Shown here in pieces: positions 56,296 to 64,000 of a stretch of 64,000 nt of DNA. The number at the start of each line of letters is the position of its first letter. Position 1 is the first letter of the stretch. A program made the position numbers and the translations under genes. Under the pieces are notes generated by a model. It did not search any database. It was not told the origin of the DNA and worked only from the letters and a program-made list of their open reading frames with translations. This DNA comes from Pseudomonadota bacterium (GTDB taxonomy: Bacteria > Pseudomonadota > Alphaproteobacteria > Kiloniellales > JACOMY01): the NCBI GenBank assembly GCA_029781795.1, contig JAKOWB010000130.1:1-64000 (forward strand). The letters are read 5' to 3'.

Positions 56296-57798
56296 TCAAG
56301 GCGCGTATCGGCGATAAAGCTCATATTCGCCGATTCGCCCGTCGAGGCGATAGTCCCGCCAGCCGGCGGCGAAGTCCGGGTCGCTCAGCAGGTAGGCAAG
56401 ATAGTCGAGGCCACCGCCGATCGTCGGCGTGGCGCCGCCGGCGAAGACGGCGACCAGGTCGGGCCGCGCGGCCAGGAAGCGTTCCACCAGGCGGCGGCGC
56501 AGCGCCGCCTCCTCCGCGTCCTGGCGCGCTGGCGGGCGGAAGCCGGCGGCCTCCTGCGCGGCCGGATGGCGCCGGTAGTAGCCGTCGAGCCGCCAGAGCG
56601 TGGCCTCGGCGCTGACCCAGCGGGCATCCGCTACGGTCACGGCGGGAAACAGCGGATAGAGCTCGGGATTGAGCGCGAAGACCCGCTCGCCCGGCCGCAG
56701 GACCGCCGCCAGCTCGCGTGCCGCCATCCAGGCGCCGCCGCCGCCACGCGCCTGCTGCCAGCCGAGGTAGCCGACCCAGAGCGGCAGCAGCAGCAGCGGC
56801 AAGGCCAGCAGCCGGCGCCTGCCGCCAGCCGTCGCCAGGAGCGGCAGGACACCGGCCAGGGACAGCACCAGTGCCGGCAGCCAGTGATAGGCGAAGCCCT
56901 TGCCCTGCAGCAGCGCCGCCAGGCCGGCGCCGACAGCGCCCCAGAGGAACGGCCGCGCCACGAGGCCGGCCGCGCCGAACCAGGGCGCCACCACGAGCGC
57001 GCCGGCGAGGACGACCAGCGGAAGCCAGACGCCCAGCGGCGACAGCAGCTCGGCCAGCGGCCGGCCGAGAGCCGCGTAGTAGGCCACGAGATCGGGCACC
57101 ACCTGGGTCAGGAAGAGGGGGTGCCGTGCCAGCAGCAGCGCGCCGCCCGCCACGAGGGTGGCGAGCAGCACCAGCACCGCCGCGCGCCAGAGCGACGACC
57201 AGCGTCGCCGATGCCACGCCAGCCAGAGCTCGGGCAGCAGCAGCGCGAGTCCCAGGAGGGGCGGCTTCAGCAGGATCGCCAGGCCGGCCAGCAGGGCGGC
57301 CACGGCCTCGACCCGACGATCCGGCGCCTGGCCCGCGGCCCGCAGCCCGACGGCGGCCAGATGCGGCAGCAGCAGCGGAACAGCCCAATGCTCCCGCTCG
57401 CCGAACGAACCGAGTGCCGCGAAAGTGAGCGCCGCCGCCAGCACCGGCGGCATGACCAGCGCGGGCAGCGGCGCCGCGCCGCGCAACAGGCGCCCGGTCC
57501 ACAGCAGGCAGGCGCCGGCCAGGCACAGGTAGGCCAGTACCAAGGCCGTCTTGTCGTCCAGGCGCGCAAGCCCGGCAAGGCGATGGACCAGGCCGTGCAG
57601 CCAGTAGATCGTCGGCGGATTCGTGTCACCGATATCGACATAGAGTTCCGCGCCGGCGGCCAGCTGGCGCGCCGCCGTGGTGTAGAAGGCGACATCCGGA
57701 TGCTGCGGCCAGCCCAGTGCCAGCCAGCCGCCGGCCGCCAGCAGGGCGAGGGTCGCGCCCTGGGACAGGGCCCGCGCCGTGGACTCCACCGGCGTCAT
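56296..57798 (-). CDS. Polytopic GT-C-like glycosyltransferase
   Basis: 500 residues, about ten or more transmembrane segments in ~15-380 and a soluble C-terminal domain. ELYVDIGDTNPPTIYWLHGL is an acidic first-loop motif of the GT39/PMT_2 type; GSFGEREHWAVPLLLPHL and QGKGFAYHWLPALVLSL are typical. With the neighbouring GtrB-like GT2 it could form a side-chain transfer system on the periplasmic face. ATGA overlap with the upstream GT2 gene. Confidence 0.75.
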   Translation of the reverse strand: MTPVESTARALSQGATLALLAAGGWLALGWPQHPDVAFYTTAARQLAAGAELYVDIGDTNPPTIYWLHGLVHRLAGLARLDDKTALVLAYLCLAGACLLWTGRLLRGAAPLPALVMPPVLAAALTFAALGSFGEREHWAVPLLLPHLAAVGLRAAGQAPDRRVEAVAALLAGLAILLKPPLLGLALLLPELWLAWHRRRWSSLWRAAVLVLLATLVAGGALLLARHPLFLTQVVPDLVAYYAALGRPLAELLSPLGVWLPLVVLAGALVVAPWFGAAGLVARPFLWGAVGAGLAALLQGKGFAYHWLPALVLSLAGVLPLLATAGGRRRLLALPLLLLPLWVGYLGWQQARGGGGAWMAARELAAVLRPGERVFALNPELYPLFPAVTVADARWVSAEATLWRLDGYYRRHPAAQEAAGFRPPARQDAEEAALRRRLVERFLAARPDLVAVFAGGATPTIGGGLDYLAYLLSDPDFAAGWRDYRLDGRIGEYELYRRYAP

Positions 57799-58793
57799 GC
57801 GCCCTTCCTGCGGCGGCGGCGCCTGGCGACATAGGCGCCGGGCAGCAGCGCCTGGAAGCCGGCCATCAATGCCCCGCGCGCGCTTGGGCGGAAGCGGACC
57901 AGGCGCGCCGCCGCGCGGAGGCGACCCGCCAGTCCGCCGCAGGCGAGCTCCGCCGTGGCTTCGGCTTCGGCCAGCGAGCGGTCGATCAGCGGTTCGAGGC
58001 CGGCCAGCGCCGCGGCCTCCTCCGGATGTTCGCCGCGCCAATGCGCGAGGTCGGCGCGCCGAAGCTCGGCGATGATGCGCAGCCGTTCCAGCGACCGCCG
58101 CGCGGCCTCGGCGGCCGCCTGCCGGGACGAAAGGTCGTGCAGCGCATGCGTGACGTTGCGCCCATGCCGGCGATAGCGCAGCAGCGGCGCCGGGTGATAG
58201 GCGAGCCGCCCGGCCAGCGCGGCGCGGAAGGGCAGCGTCGTGTCCTCGAAGGCCCGGTCGTCCAGCGGCGGGAAGCGGTCCATGAGCCCCCGGCGCAGCG
58301 CCAGCGTGGCGCCCAGCACGTGGCCCTGGACGCGCGCGTACGCGGCCCGCTGCCGCTCCATCGGCGGCGCCGGAAAGGTCTGTTGGCGGAGGATCTGGCC
58401 AGTGGCATCGATGACGGTAACGGCGGAATGGGCCAGCAGCACGGCGGGATCGTCGAACAGCGGCACCAGGGCGCTGACCCTGCCGGCGGCCGAGGCATCG
58501 TCGCCGTGCTGGAAGACGGCGATCTCGTCTTCGACGAGCGTCAGCGCCGCTGTCATGTGCGCCGCCGGTCCACCCAGGTGCCGGGGGAAGCGGTGGGCGC
58601 GCAGACGATGCGGGCCGCGATAGGCCGCGAGGGTCCGCGCCACGATCTCGGGCGTGGCGTCATCCGATGCATTGTCGGACACCAGAAGGGTCAGGTTGGG
58701 GTAGTCCTGGGCCAGCGCCGCCGCCAGGGCCTCCGCGAGGAACTCACCCTGGTTCGTCGTCATCAGCACCAGGGTCACGGGGGGCCCTGTCAT
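57795..58793 (-). CDS. GT2 glycosyltransferase
   Basis: 332 residues, GT-A. TLVLMTTNQGEFLAEALAAA, LTLLVSDNASDDATPEI and IAVFQHGDDASAAGRVSAL form the nucleotide-sugar site (HGDD in place of a DxD), and DRAFEDTTLPFRAALAGR the acceptor side, as in many rhamnosyl/GT2 enzymes. C-terminal Arg-rich tail ARRRRRRK. Overlaps by ATGA with both neighbours. Confidence 0.85.
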   Translation of the reverse strand: MTGPPVTLVLMTTNQGEFLAEALAAALAQDYPNLTLLVSDNASDDATPEIVARTLAAYRGPHRLRAHRFPRHLGGPAAHMTAALTLVEDEIAVFQHGDDASAAGRVSALVPLFDDPAVLLAHSAVTVIDATGQILRQQTFPAPPMERQRAAYARVQGHVLGATLALRRGLMDRFPPLDDRAFEDTTLPFRAALAGRLAYHPAPLLRYRRHGRNVTHALHDLSSRQAAAEAARRSLERLRIIAELRRADLAHWRGEHPEEAAALAGLEPLIDRSLAEAEATAELACGGLAGRLRAAARLVRFRPSARGALMAGFQALLPGAYVARRRRRRKGA

Positions 58794-58948
58794 CGGCCAC
58801 TCCGGCGCGGCGCTCGCGCGAACCGCCCGATCCAGCCGAGGTGGAGCGGCCCCGGCGGCGGTGCGAAGACGAGCAGTGCCGCGGGGACCACGCCGTCGCC
58901 GAACGCCATGCCCCGCAATGCCCGGAACGGCGGCTGGCTCGCAGTCAT
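58790..58948 (-). CDS. 52-residue mini-gene coupled on both sides, unknown
   Basis: MTASQPPFRALRGMAFGDGV and on to RAPRRSGR (52 residues). Its ATG sits in the stop of the reductase gene (ATGA) and its stop in the ATG of the GT2 gene (ATGA), the same overlap used along the operon, so translation is likely. Sequence is Pro/Arg/Gly-rich with a short hydrophobic VVPAALLVFAPPPG. No family; may be a remnant or a spacer that keeps ribosomes coupled. Confidence 0.5.
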   Translation of the reverse strand: MTASQPPFRALRGMAFGDGVVPAALLVFAPPPGPLHLGWIGRFARAPRRSGR

Positions 58949-59898
58949 GCCGGCTCTTCCGCGGTCAGGTCGGCGGCATGCGCGCGGCAGAACTCCAGCG
59001 TCTCCAGGATGGCCGGATCGAGCCGCATGTCGGGACGGCAGCCACTCGCCGCCAGGCGCCCACAATCGAGCGTGAAGTGTTCCCCGCCGCCACCGCCGCG
59101 TCCGACCTCGACATCGTGGCCGGGTCCCGCCAGGGCGGCGATGTGCCGGGCAAGCGCAATCACCCGCAGCGTCGGGCCGCCGAGATGCCAGACCGCGTCG
59201 CCGCCACCGTCCCGCGGCAGCAGCAGCAGATGCTCGATCGCCTCCAGCGCGGCGCCGATTGGCAGGAAGCTTCGCCAGGCGCTGCCGTCGCTGGCGAGCC
59301 GGAGCCGCGGCCCACGCGCGGCCTGGCGGCAGAGACTGTTCGGCAGCAGCGTCCAGCGGTCGACGGCGGCCGAGGCCGGCGCCCCGACGACGTTGGCGAG
59401 GCGCAGGATGCGGGCATCGAGGCCGCCTGCCCGGGCGTCGCGCAGGGCCGCCTCGGCGGCGGCGTGGGCCCGTCCATAGGGCGACCGCGGCGCCAGGGGC
59501 CGCGCTTCGTCGACGCGGCCGGCCAGCGGGCCATAGACGTGAACGCTCGAGATCTGCAGGAAACGGCCGATCGACGCCGCGATCGACGCGGCGCCGAGGG
59601 CCGCGGCGCCGCCGGCGGTCACCGCCAGGGCGCGCGCGGGATCGGCGGCGGCCAGGACCTCGGTGGCGGCCGCCAGGTTGACGACGCAGTCCCAGCCGGC
59701 GAGCAGCGGCGCCAGGCCGTCCGGCGAGGCCGGCAGCTCCAGCGGCAGGAAGGGAGCCTCCAGGCCGGCGGGCCAGGCGCGCCGCGCACGCGCCGCGACG
59801 CCAACCGTCCAGCCACGCGCCGCCAGTGCCAGTGCCAGGCGCCCGCCCAGGTAGCCGGTCCCGCCTACGACCAGGACGCGCCGGCCGCCTGTCGTCAT
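58945..59898 (-). CDS. NAD-dependent sugar epimerase/reductase (SDR-extended)
   Basis: 317 residues. RVLVVGGTGYLGGRLALALA is the Rossmann motif; FLQISSVHVYGPLAGRVDE and SPYGRAHAAAEAAL (YxxxH in place of YxxxK) form the active region. In CDP-6-deoxyhexose pathways a reductase of this class finishes the sugar. Its place in the RfbF-RfbG-epimerase run supports that. The Lys of YxxxK is not evident (SPYGRAH), so activity is uncertain. ATGA overlaps at both ends. Confidence 0.78.
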   Translation of the reverse strand: MTTGGRRVLVVGGTGYLGGRLALALAARGWTVGVAARARRAWPAGLEAPFLPLELPASPDGLAPLLAGWDCVVNLAAATEVLAAADPARALAVTAGGAAALGAASIAASIGRFLQISSVHVYGPLAGRVDEARPLAPRSPYGRAHAAAEAALRDARAGGLDARILRLANVVGAPASAAVDRWTLLPNSLCRQAARGPRLRLASDGSAWRSFLPIGAALEAIEHLLLLPRDGGGDAVWHLGGPTLRVIALARHIAALAGPGHDVEVGRGGGGGEHFTLDCGRLAASGCRPDMRLDPAILETLEFCRAHAADLTAEEPA

Positions 59899-60332
59899 GG
59901 CGCCGGCCAGCCGCGCGGCATGGCGGGATCGTCCAGCGCGCGGCGCTCCACCTCCTCGGGGTCGTGCGGCTCGCTGGCGCAGTTCACCACCAGCGCGTCC
60001 TCGGCGCCGACCGCGCCGAAGGACATCCAGAGACCGGGCGGCACAACCAGCAGCGCGTAGTCGGCGGGGCCCAGCCACTGCTCGTCGAGGCGGCCGGTGC
60101 CGCCGTCGCGGTCGTCGAACAGGAGGAAGCGCGCGCGCCCGGCGACGCAGGCAAGGTTGCAGGTGACGCGGCGGTGGCGATTCCAGCCCTTCACCTGCCC
60201 CGGATGCACCAGCGAGACATAGACTTCGCCGAAGGAACGAAAGGGCGGGCGATCGGCGCGCAGGATCGGCAGGATCGCGCCGCGGCTGTCGCGCCGCACC
60301 GCCAGCGGCAGGCGCTGGACCCCGGCGATCAC
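59895..60332 (-). CDS. dTDP-4-dehydrorhamnose 3,5-epimerase-like cupin
   Basis: 145 residues. FGEVYVSLVHPGQVKGWNRH, RARFLLFDDRDGG, LVVPPGLWMSFGAVG and VVNCASEPHDPEEVERR are the blocks of small RmlC-type epimerases found beside CDP-glucose dehydratases. The usual catalytic His of the GWH motif reads Asn here (GWNRH), with His two residues later. It would epimerise the 4-keto-6-deoxy sugar at C3 and/or C5. Coupled to RfbG by ATGA. Confidence 0.8.
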   Translation of the reverse strand: MIAGVQRLPLAVRRDSRGAILPILRADRPPFRSFGEVYVSLVHPGQVKGWNRHRRVTCNLACVAGRARFLLFDDRDGGTGRLDEQWLGPADYALLVVPPGLWMSFGAVGAEDALVVNCASEPHDPEEVERRALDDPAMPRGWPAP

Positions 60333-61420
60333 CTCGCCTCCAGCCGGGCCATGTAGCCGGCGAGCTGCGCGCGCGACAGCTCCGGTATGGGCACACCGTC
60401 GGCTGCCGCGCGATACCAGCGCGCCGTCTCCGCGGCCGCCGTCTCGAAGTCGAACAGCGGGCGCCAGCCGAGGCGCTCGCCGGCCTTGGCGACCGAGAGC
60501 TGCAGCAGCGTCGCCTCGTGCGGCGCGGCGGCATCCGCCGGCAGGAGCTTCAGCTCCCCGCCACCCCAGGACGCCAGCAGTGCCCTGGCCAGGCGCTCGA
60601 CCGACCAGGCGCTGCCCTCGCCCGGGCCGAAGTTCCAGGCCTCGGCGAAGTCGCGCGGCGACGACGCCAGCGCCAGGGCCAGCCGCAGATAGCCGTGCAG
60701 CGGCTCCAGCACATGCTGCCAGGGGCGCGTGGCCCGCGGATTGCGCAGTTCCACCGGCTGGCCGGCGGCCAGCGCGCGCATCACGTCGGGGACGATGCGG
60801 TCGGCGGACCAGTCGCCGCCGCCGATCACGTTGCCGGCGCGGGCACTGGCCAGCCCCGGCGCCCCGGACGCGGAGAACCAGCTCGCGCGGTAGGCCTCGA
60901 TGGCCATCTCGGCCGCCGCCTTCGAGGCGCTATAGGGGTCCTTGCCGCCCAGCGCGTCGGTTTCGCGGTAGCCCCAGACCCACTCGACGTTGCGATAGCA
61001 CTTGTCGGACGTGATCAGCACCGCGGCCTTGAGGTCCGGCTGCTCGCGCAGCGCCTCCAGTACATGCACCGTCCCCATGAGGTTGGTGGCGAACGTCGCC
61101 ATCGGGTCCTGGTAGGAGCGGCGCACCAGGGCCTGGGCCGCGAGGTGGAAGACGTACTGCGGCCGCGCCTCTTCGACCACCGCGGCGACGCCGCCGGGAT
61201 CGCGCAGGTCGACCAGGCGCTGGCGGATCACGCGGTCCAGGCCGAGTGCCGCGTAGTGGCTGTCGCGGCCCTCCGGCGGCAGCGCCAGTCCCGTCACCTC
61301 GGCGCCCAGTTCGCTCAGCCAGAGCGCCAGCCAGGAACCCTTGAAGCCGGTCGTGCCGGTCACCAGCACCCGCGCGCCGGCGAATGCGCCGAGTGAAGGC
61401 AGCGTCACCACAGACGCCAT
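60329..61420 (-). CDS. rfbG: CDP-glucose 4,6-dehydratase
   Basis: 363 residues, SDR-extended. ARVLVTGTTGFKGSWLALWL is the NAD motif; FHLAAQALVRRSYQDP, ITSDKCYRNVEWVWGYRETD and LGGKDPYSASKAAAEMAIEA (catalytic Tyr-Lys) are diagnostic of RfbG. RAGNVIGGGDWSADRIVPD follows. Product: CDP-4-keto-6-deoxyglucose. Start overlaps the rfbF stop by 16 bases. Confidence 0.95.
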   Translation of the reverse strand: MASVVTLPSLGAFAGARVLVTGTTGFKGSWLALWLSELGAEVTGLALPPEGRDSHYAALGLDRVIRQRLVDLRDPGGVAAVVEEARPQYVFHLAAQALVRRSYQDPMATFATNLMGTVHVLEALREQPDLKAAVLITSDKCYRNVEWVWGYRETDALGGKDPYSASKAAAEMAIEAYRASWFSASGAPGLASARAGNVIGGGDWSADRIVPDVMRALAAGQPVELRNPRATRPWQHVLEPLHGYLRLALALASSPRDFAEAWNFGPGEGSAWSVERLARALLASWGGGELKLLPADAAAPHEATLLQLSVAKAGERLGWRPLFDFETAAAETARWYRAAADGVPIPELSRAQLAGYMARLEAR

Positions 61421-62184
61421 GGGGCCCGCCCCTCGTCCCACAGGCGGTTCAGCAGCGCGTGGTCGCGCGCCGTATCCATCGGCTGCCAGAAGCCGCCGTG
61501 GCGATAGACGCCAAGCTGCCCGTCGCGCACCAGTGCACGCATCGGCTGCTGCTCCAGCATGATCGCGTCGTCCTCCGGCAGGTAGTCGAAGAGCGACTGG
61601 CCGCAGGCGAAGAAGCCGCCGGAGATCAGGCCGGCGGTGGCCTGCGGCTTCTCGTTGAAGCCGATGACGCGGTCGCCGTCGGCCTCCAGTTCGCCGAAGC
61701 GGCCCGGCGGATGCACGCCGGTGACGGTCATGACACGCCCCTGCGCACGATGCTGCGCCATCAGGGCACCGAGGTCGACGTCGCCGACGCCGTCGCCATA
61801 GGTCAGGAAGAAGCTCTCCTCGCCTTCCAGGTGGCGGCGTACGCGGCGAACGCGCCCGCCGGTCATGGTGTCCTGCCCGGTGTCGACCAGGGTCACGCGC
61901 CAGTCGTCCTCGGCGCTCTGGCTGTGGAACACGATCTGCGGCTCGGCACCCAGCGAGATGGTGAAGTCGCAGATCCGCGCCCGGTAGTTCAGGAAGAAGT
62001 CCTTGATCATCTCGCCCTTGTAGCCGAGGCAGAGCACGAACTCGCGGTGCCCGTGGTGGGCGAAGTGCTTCATGATGTGCCACAGGATGGGGAAGCGCCC
62101 GACCGGCACCATCGGCTTCGGGATATCGGCGCTTACGTCGCGGATGCGCGTGCCATAGCCGCCACAGAGTATGACCACTTTCAT
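61405..62184 (-). CDS. rfbF: Glucose-1-phosphate cytidylyltransferase
   Basis: 259 residues. MKVVILCGGYGTRIRDVSAD is the nucleotidyl-transfer motif, followed by IPKPMVPVGRFPILWHIMKH, FVLCLGYKGEMIKDFF and TYGDGVGDVDL; GGFWQPMDTARD is near the end. These are characteristic of RfbF. It makes CDP-glucose from CTP and glucose-1-phosphate. ATG 62184 begins the conserved N-terminus. Next gene: rfbG. Confidence 0.95.
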   Translation of the reverse strand: MKVVILCGGYGTRIRDVSADIPKPMVPVGRFPILWHIMKHFAHHGHREFVLCLGYKGEMIKDFFLNYRARICDFTISLGAEPQIVFHSQSAEDDWRVTLVDTGQDTMTGGRVRRVRRHLEGEESFFLTYGDGVGDVDLGALMAQHRAQGRVMTVTGVHPPGRFGELEADGDRVIGFNEKPQATAGLISGGFFACGQSLFDYLPEDDAIMLEQQPMRALVRDGQLGVYRHGGFWQPMDTARDHALLNRLWDEGRAPWRLW

Positions 62185-62234
62185 CGCGGACGCGACTGCT
62201 CCCCCAGGCCGTTGCGCTTCGACGCTTGAACCTA

Positions 62235-63500
62235 TCATGGCGGGGCGTCCGGCGACAGCGCGGGCGCCCGCCTGAGGTCGCGCTCGAACCACCAGATCCA
62301 GCCAAGGTAGATCAGCGTCGGCAACAGGGCGAAGGCCAGCAGCGCCGCGGTCGCCGCGCCGTCCAGTCCCTGCGCCGGGATCAGCCAGAGAAACAGCCCC
62401 GCGCTGCTGCCTGCCAGGACCAGGGAGATCAGCGATCCGGTCAGGAAATAGCCGCGGGCGAAGATCTGCGGCACCAGCAGCTGTTCCAGCGTCCGGGCCA
62501 GCAGCACCGGCAGCAGCAGGCGGAACAGCGGCACCGTGGGGGCGAAGTCATCGCCGGCGACCAGCGGGATCGCCCAGGGCGCGAGCAGCCAGCCGACAGC
62601 GCCGGCGAAGAGCACCGCCACCAGCGTCAGCAGCACCGGCCGGCGCTGCGAACGCCAGGCGCTGCGCGGGCTGGCACCGCCCATGCGGGCCCGGAACACC
62701 GTCGCCACCGCCTGCGGCAGGGCGCCGCCGACATCGATCAGGCGCAGCGCGAGCTGGTACCAGCCGACGGCGGCCGGGCCGGCGACCGCGTTCAGGGTGA
62801 CCACGTCGACCGAGCCATAGACGTAGTGGCCGACCTGCGCCGCATGAACCTTGCCGCCGTCCAGCGCCAGCCGGCCAGCGGCGCGCCAGGGCTGCCGGCC
62901 GCCGCCCTGCCGCGCCGCGCGCAGCAGACAGCGCAGGCCCCAGAGCACCACCAGCAGTGCCGAGAGCGCCTGTGCCGCCAGGGCGCCGGCGACGCCGAGG
63001 TCGAGCATCCAGAGGGTCACGAGCAGCCCGGCGACCATGACGAGGTTGCTCAGCATCACGCCCTGGTTGCGCAGGCCCAGGCGCCCGAGCGCCAACAGCA
63101 GCGCGCCCTGGTAACGGGCCCAGATCATGACCGGCAGCAGCAGCCACGCCGCCAGCAGCAAGCCCGGCGGCAGCGCGCCGAACAGGCGGTTGCCGGCCAG
63201 CCACCAGCAGGCGAGCGCGACCAGCAACGCTGCCGCGGCCAGCATCAGGTACAGCCGCCAGAGCGCGGCGAAGAGCGGCGGGAACCAATCCTGCGCGCCG
63301 GCCCGTGCCGCGCGGTGCACCACGACGGAATCGAGGCTGAGGGACCCGGCGGCGGAGAACAGCCCGACCCAGGCCATCAGCGCACCCAGCGTGCCCCGTC
63401 CTTCCGGCCCCAGCAGTCGCGCGGTGAGCACCAGCACGATAAGGCCGCTCCCCAGCTGGACCAGCTGCACGCCGCCGGTCTTCAGGACGTCCCTCAGCAT
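62235..63500 (-). CDS. Oligosaccharide flippase, Wzx-like
   Basis: 421 residues with 12 or so transmembrane segments. MLRDVLKTGGVQLVQLGSGL, LLGPEGRGTLGALMAW and the polar/basic loops between helices are typical of the MOP-type flippases of polysaccharide loci. It moves lipid-linked repeat units to the periplasm for Wzy. Overlaps the upstream GT4 stop by seven bases. Specificity unknown. Confidence 0.88.
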   Translation of the reverse strand: MLRDVLKTGGVQLVQLGSGLIVLVLTARLLGPEGRGTLGALMAWVGLFSAAGSLSLDSVVVHRAARAGAQDWFPPLFAALWRLYLMLAAAALLVALACWWLAGNRLFGALPPGLLLAAWLLLPVMIWARYQGALLLALGRLGLRNQGVMLSNLVMVAGLLVTLWMLDLGVAGALAAQALSALLVVLWGLRCLLRAARQGGGRQPWRAAGRLALDGGKVHAAQVGHYVYGSVDVVTLNAVAGPAAVGWYQLALRLIDVGGALPQAVATVFRARMGGASPRSAWRSQRRPVLLTLVAVLFAGAVGWLLAPWAIPLVAGDDFAPTVPLFRLLLPVLLARTLEQLLVPQIFARGYFLTGSLISLVLAGSSAGLFLWLIPAQGLDGAATAALLAFALLPTLIYLGWIWWFERDLRRAPALSPDAPP

Positions 63501-64000
63501 GGCGCCTGTCCGGCCAGAAGCGCCGCGAAGCGCCGCTGCATAAGGTCGGCCTGCCGCTCCAGGCTCAGCTCGGCGGCGGCGCGCACGGCCGCCGCCGCAC
63601 CCAGCGCGGCACGGCGGGCCGGATCCCCCAGCAGCGCGGCGATGGCCGCCGCCAGGGCGACCGGATCGTCCGACGGCACGGTGAGCCCGGCCTCGCCCAG
63701 GATCTCGGGCAGCGCGCCGCGCCGGCTGGCGATCACGGCGGCGCCGCAGGCCATGGCCTCGGCCGCGACGCGGCCGTACTGCTCCTCCCATCGCGAGGGC
63801 ACGACGACGATATCCGCAGCCCGCAGATAGGCCGGCACCTCGGCGTGCAGCGCGTCGAAGAACACCACGCGCGGCCGCAGGCCGGCGGCATCCAGCTGCG
63901 CCGACAGCGCGGCGACGTAGCCATCGGGCTCGGCCGGGAAGCGCGGCAGCAGCAGCTGCCAGTCGCAGTCGGCCAGCCGTCGCAGCGCCTCCAGCAGCAG
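63494..64000 (-). CDS. GT4 glycosyltransferase, C-terminal 168 residues (gene starts beyond the right edge)
   Basis: Open to the right. LLLPRFPAEPDGYVAAL, VVFFDALHAEVPAYLRAADI and VVVPSRWEEQYGRVAAEAMA (EX7E-type donor motif), with CGAAVIASRRGALPEILGEA, are the second Rossmann domain of GT4 enzymes. Likely first gene, or near the beginning, of the minus-strand operon in view. The N-terminal half and start are not in the window. Confidence 0.88.
   Translation of the reverse strand: MLLEALRRLADCDWQLLLPRFPAEPDGYVAALSAQLDAAGLRPRVVFFDALHAEVPAYLRAADIVVVPSRWEEQYGRVAAEAMACGAAVIASRRGALPEILGEAGLTVPSDDPVALAAAIAALLGDPARRAALGAAAAVRAAAELSLERQADLMQRRFAALLAGQAPC

Overview
The window is very GC-rich DNA (GC-rich third codon positions throughout) from an alphaproteobacterium, probably Rhodospirillales-like. 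The support is gene content: a metX-metW pair, a hisC/chorismate-mutase pair, pckA beside a ChvI-type response regulator, an MsbA/DUF374/LpxK/LpxL lipid A block and a ugpBAEC operon. Genus cannot be fixed from the sequence. It is chromosomal in character. I saw no rRNA, tRNA, CRISPR array, transposase or phage gene.

Region 1 (1-13 kb) is mostly housekeeping: amino-acid synthesis (hisC, a chorismate-mutase protein, metX-metW), a methyltransferase, a GT39-type membrane glycosyltransferase, an SGNH-like plus MBOAT pair that looks like a glycan O-acylation module, pckA, a HugZ-like protein, a ChvI regulator without an adjacent kinase, and an envelope lipoprotein. The first ~100 bases no longer read as HisC and instead resemble a glycerophosphodiester phosphodiesterase, which suggests a seam there.

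Region 2 (13-24 kb) is envelope lipid work: LpxL-like, LpxK, DUF374 and MsbA (no waaA between them); a small copper cassette (DUF2946, PCu(A)C, SCO); then a PlcP-like metallophosphoesterase followed by an Agt-like glycosyltransferase, divergent from a lipid kinase. The last three look like a phosphate-starvation membrane-lipid remodelling set.

Region 3 (24-34 kb) is transport and small enzymes: a DctQ-DctM-DctP TRAP operon ending in a clear terminator, OsmC, MAPEG and cupin proteins, an Ada-like repair protein, and ugpBAEC behind a Pho-box-like site.

Region 4 (34-64 kb) is a large exopolysaccharide locus. It opens with a type I secretion exporter (HlyD + ABC), then a beta-barrel protein, a Wza-type export protein, a Wzc-type co-polymerase/tyrosine kinase, a Wzy/ligase, a WcaJ-type initiating transferase, a phosphatase, a nucleotidyltransferase and a UDP-xylose synthase. 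A long minus-strand operon with many 4-base stop/start overlaps (64000 down to 51854) encodes a Wzx flippase, a CDP-glucose pathway (RfbF, RfbG, a 3,5-epimerase-like cupin, a reductase, but no RfbH), five glycosyltransferases, a methyltransferase, a second Wzy and a 52-codon mini-gene. The inferred product is a Wzx/Wzy-assembled polysaccharide containing xylose and an unusual CDP-derived 6-deoxyhexose.
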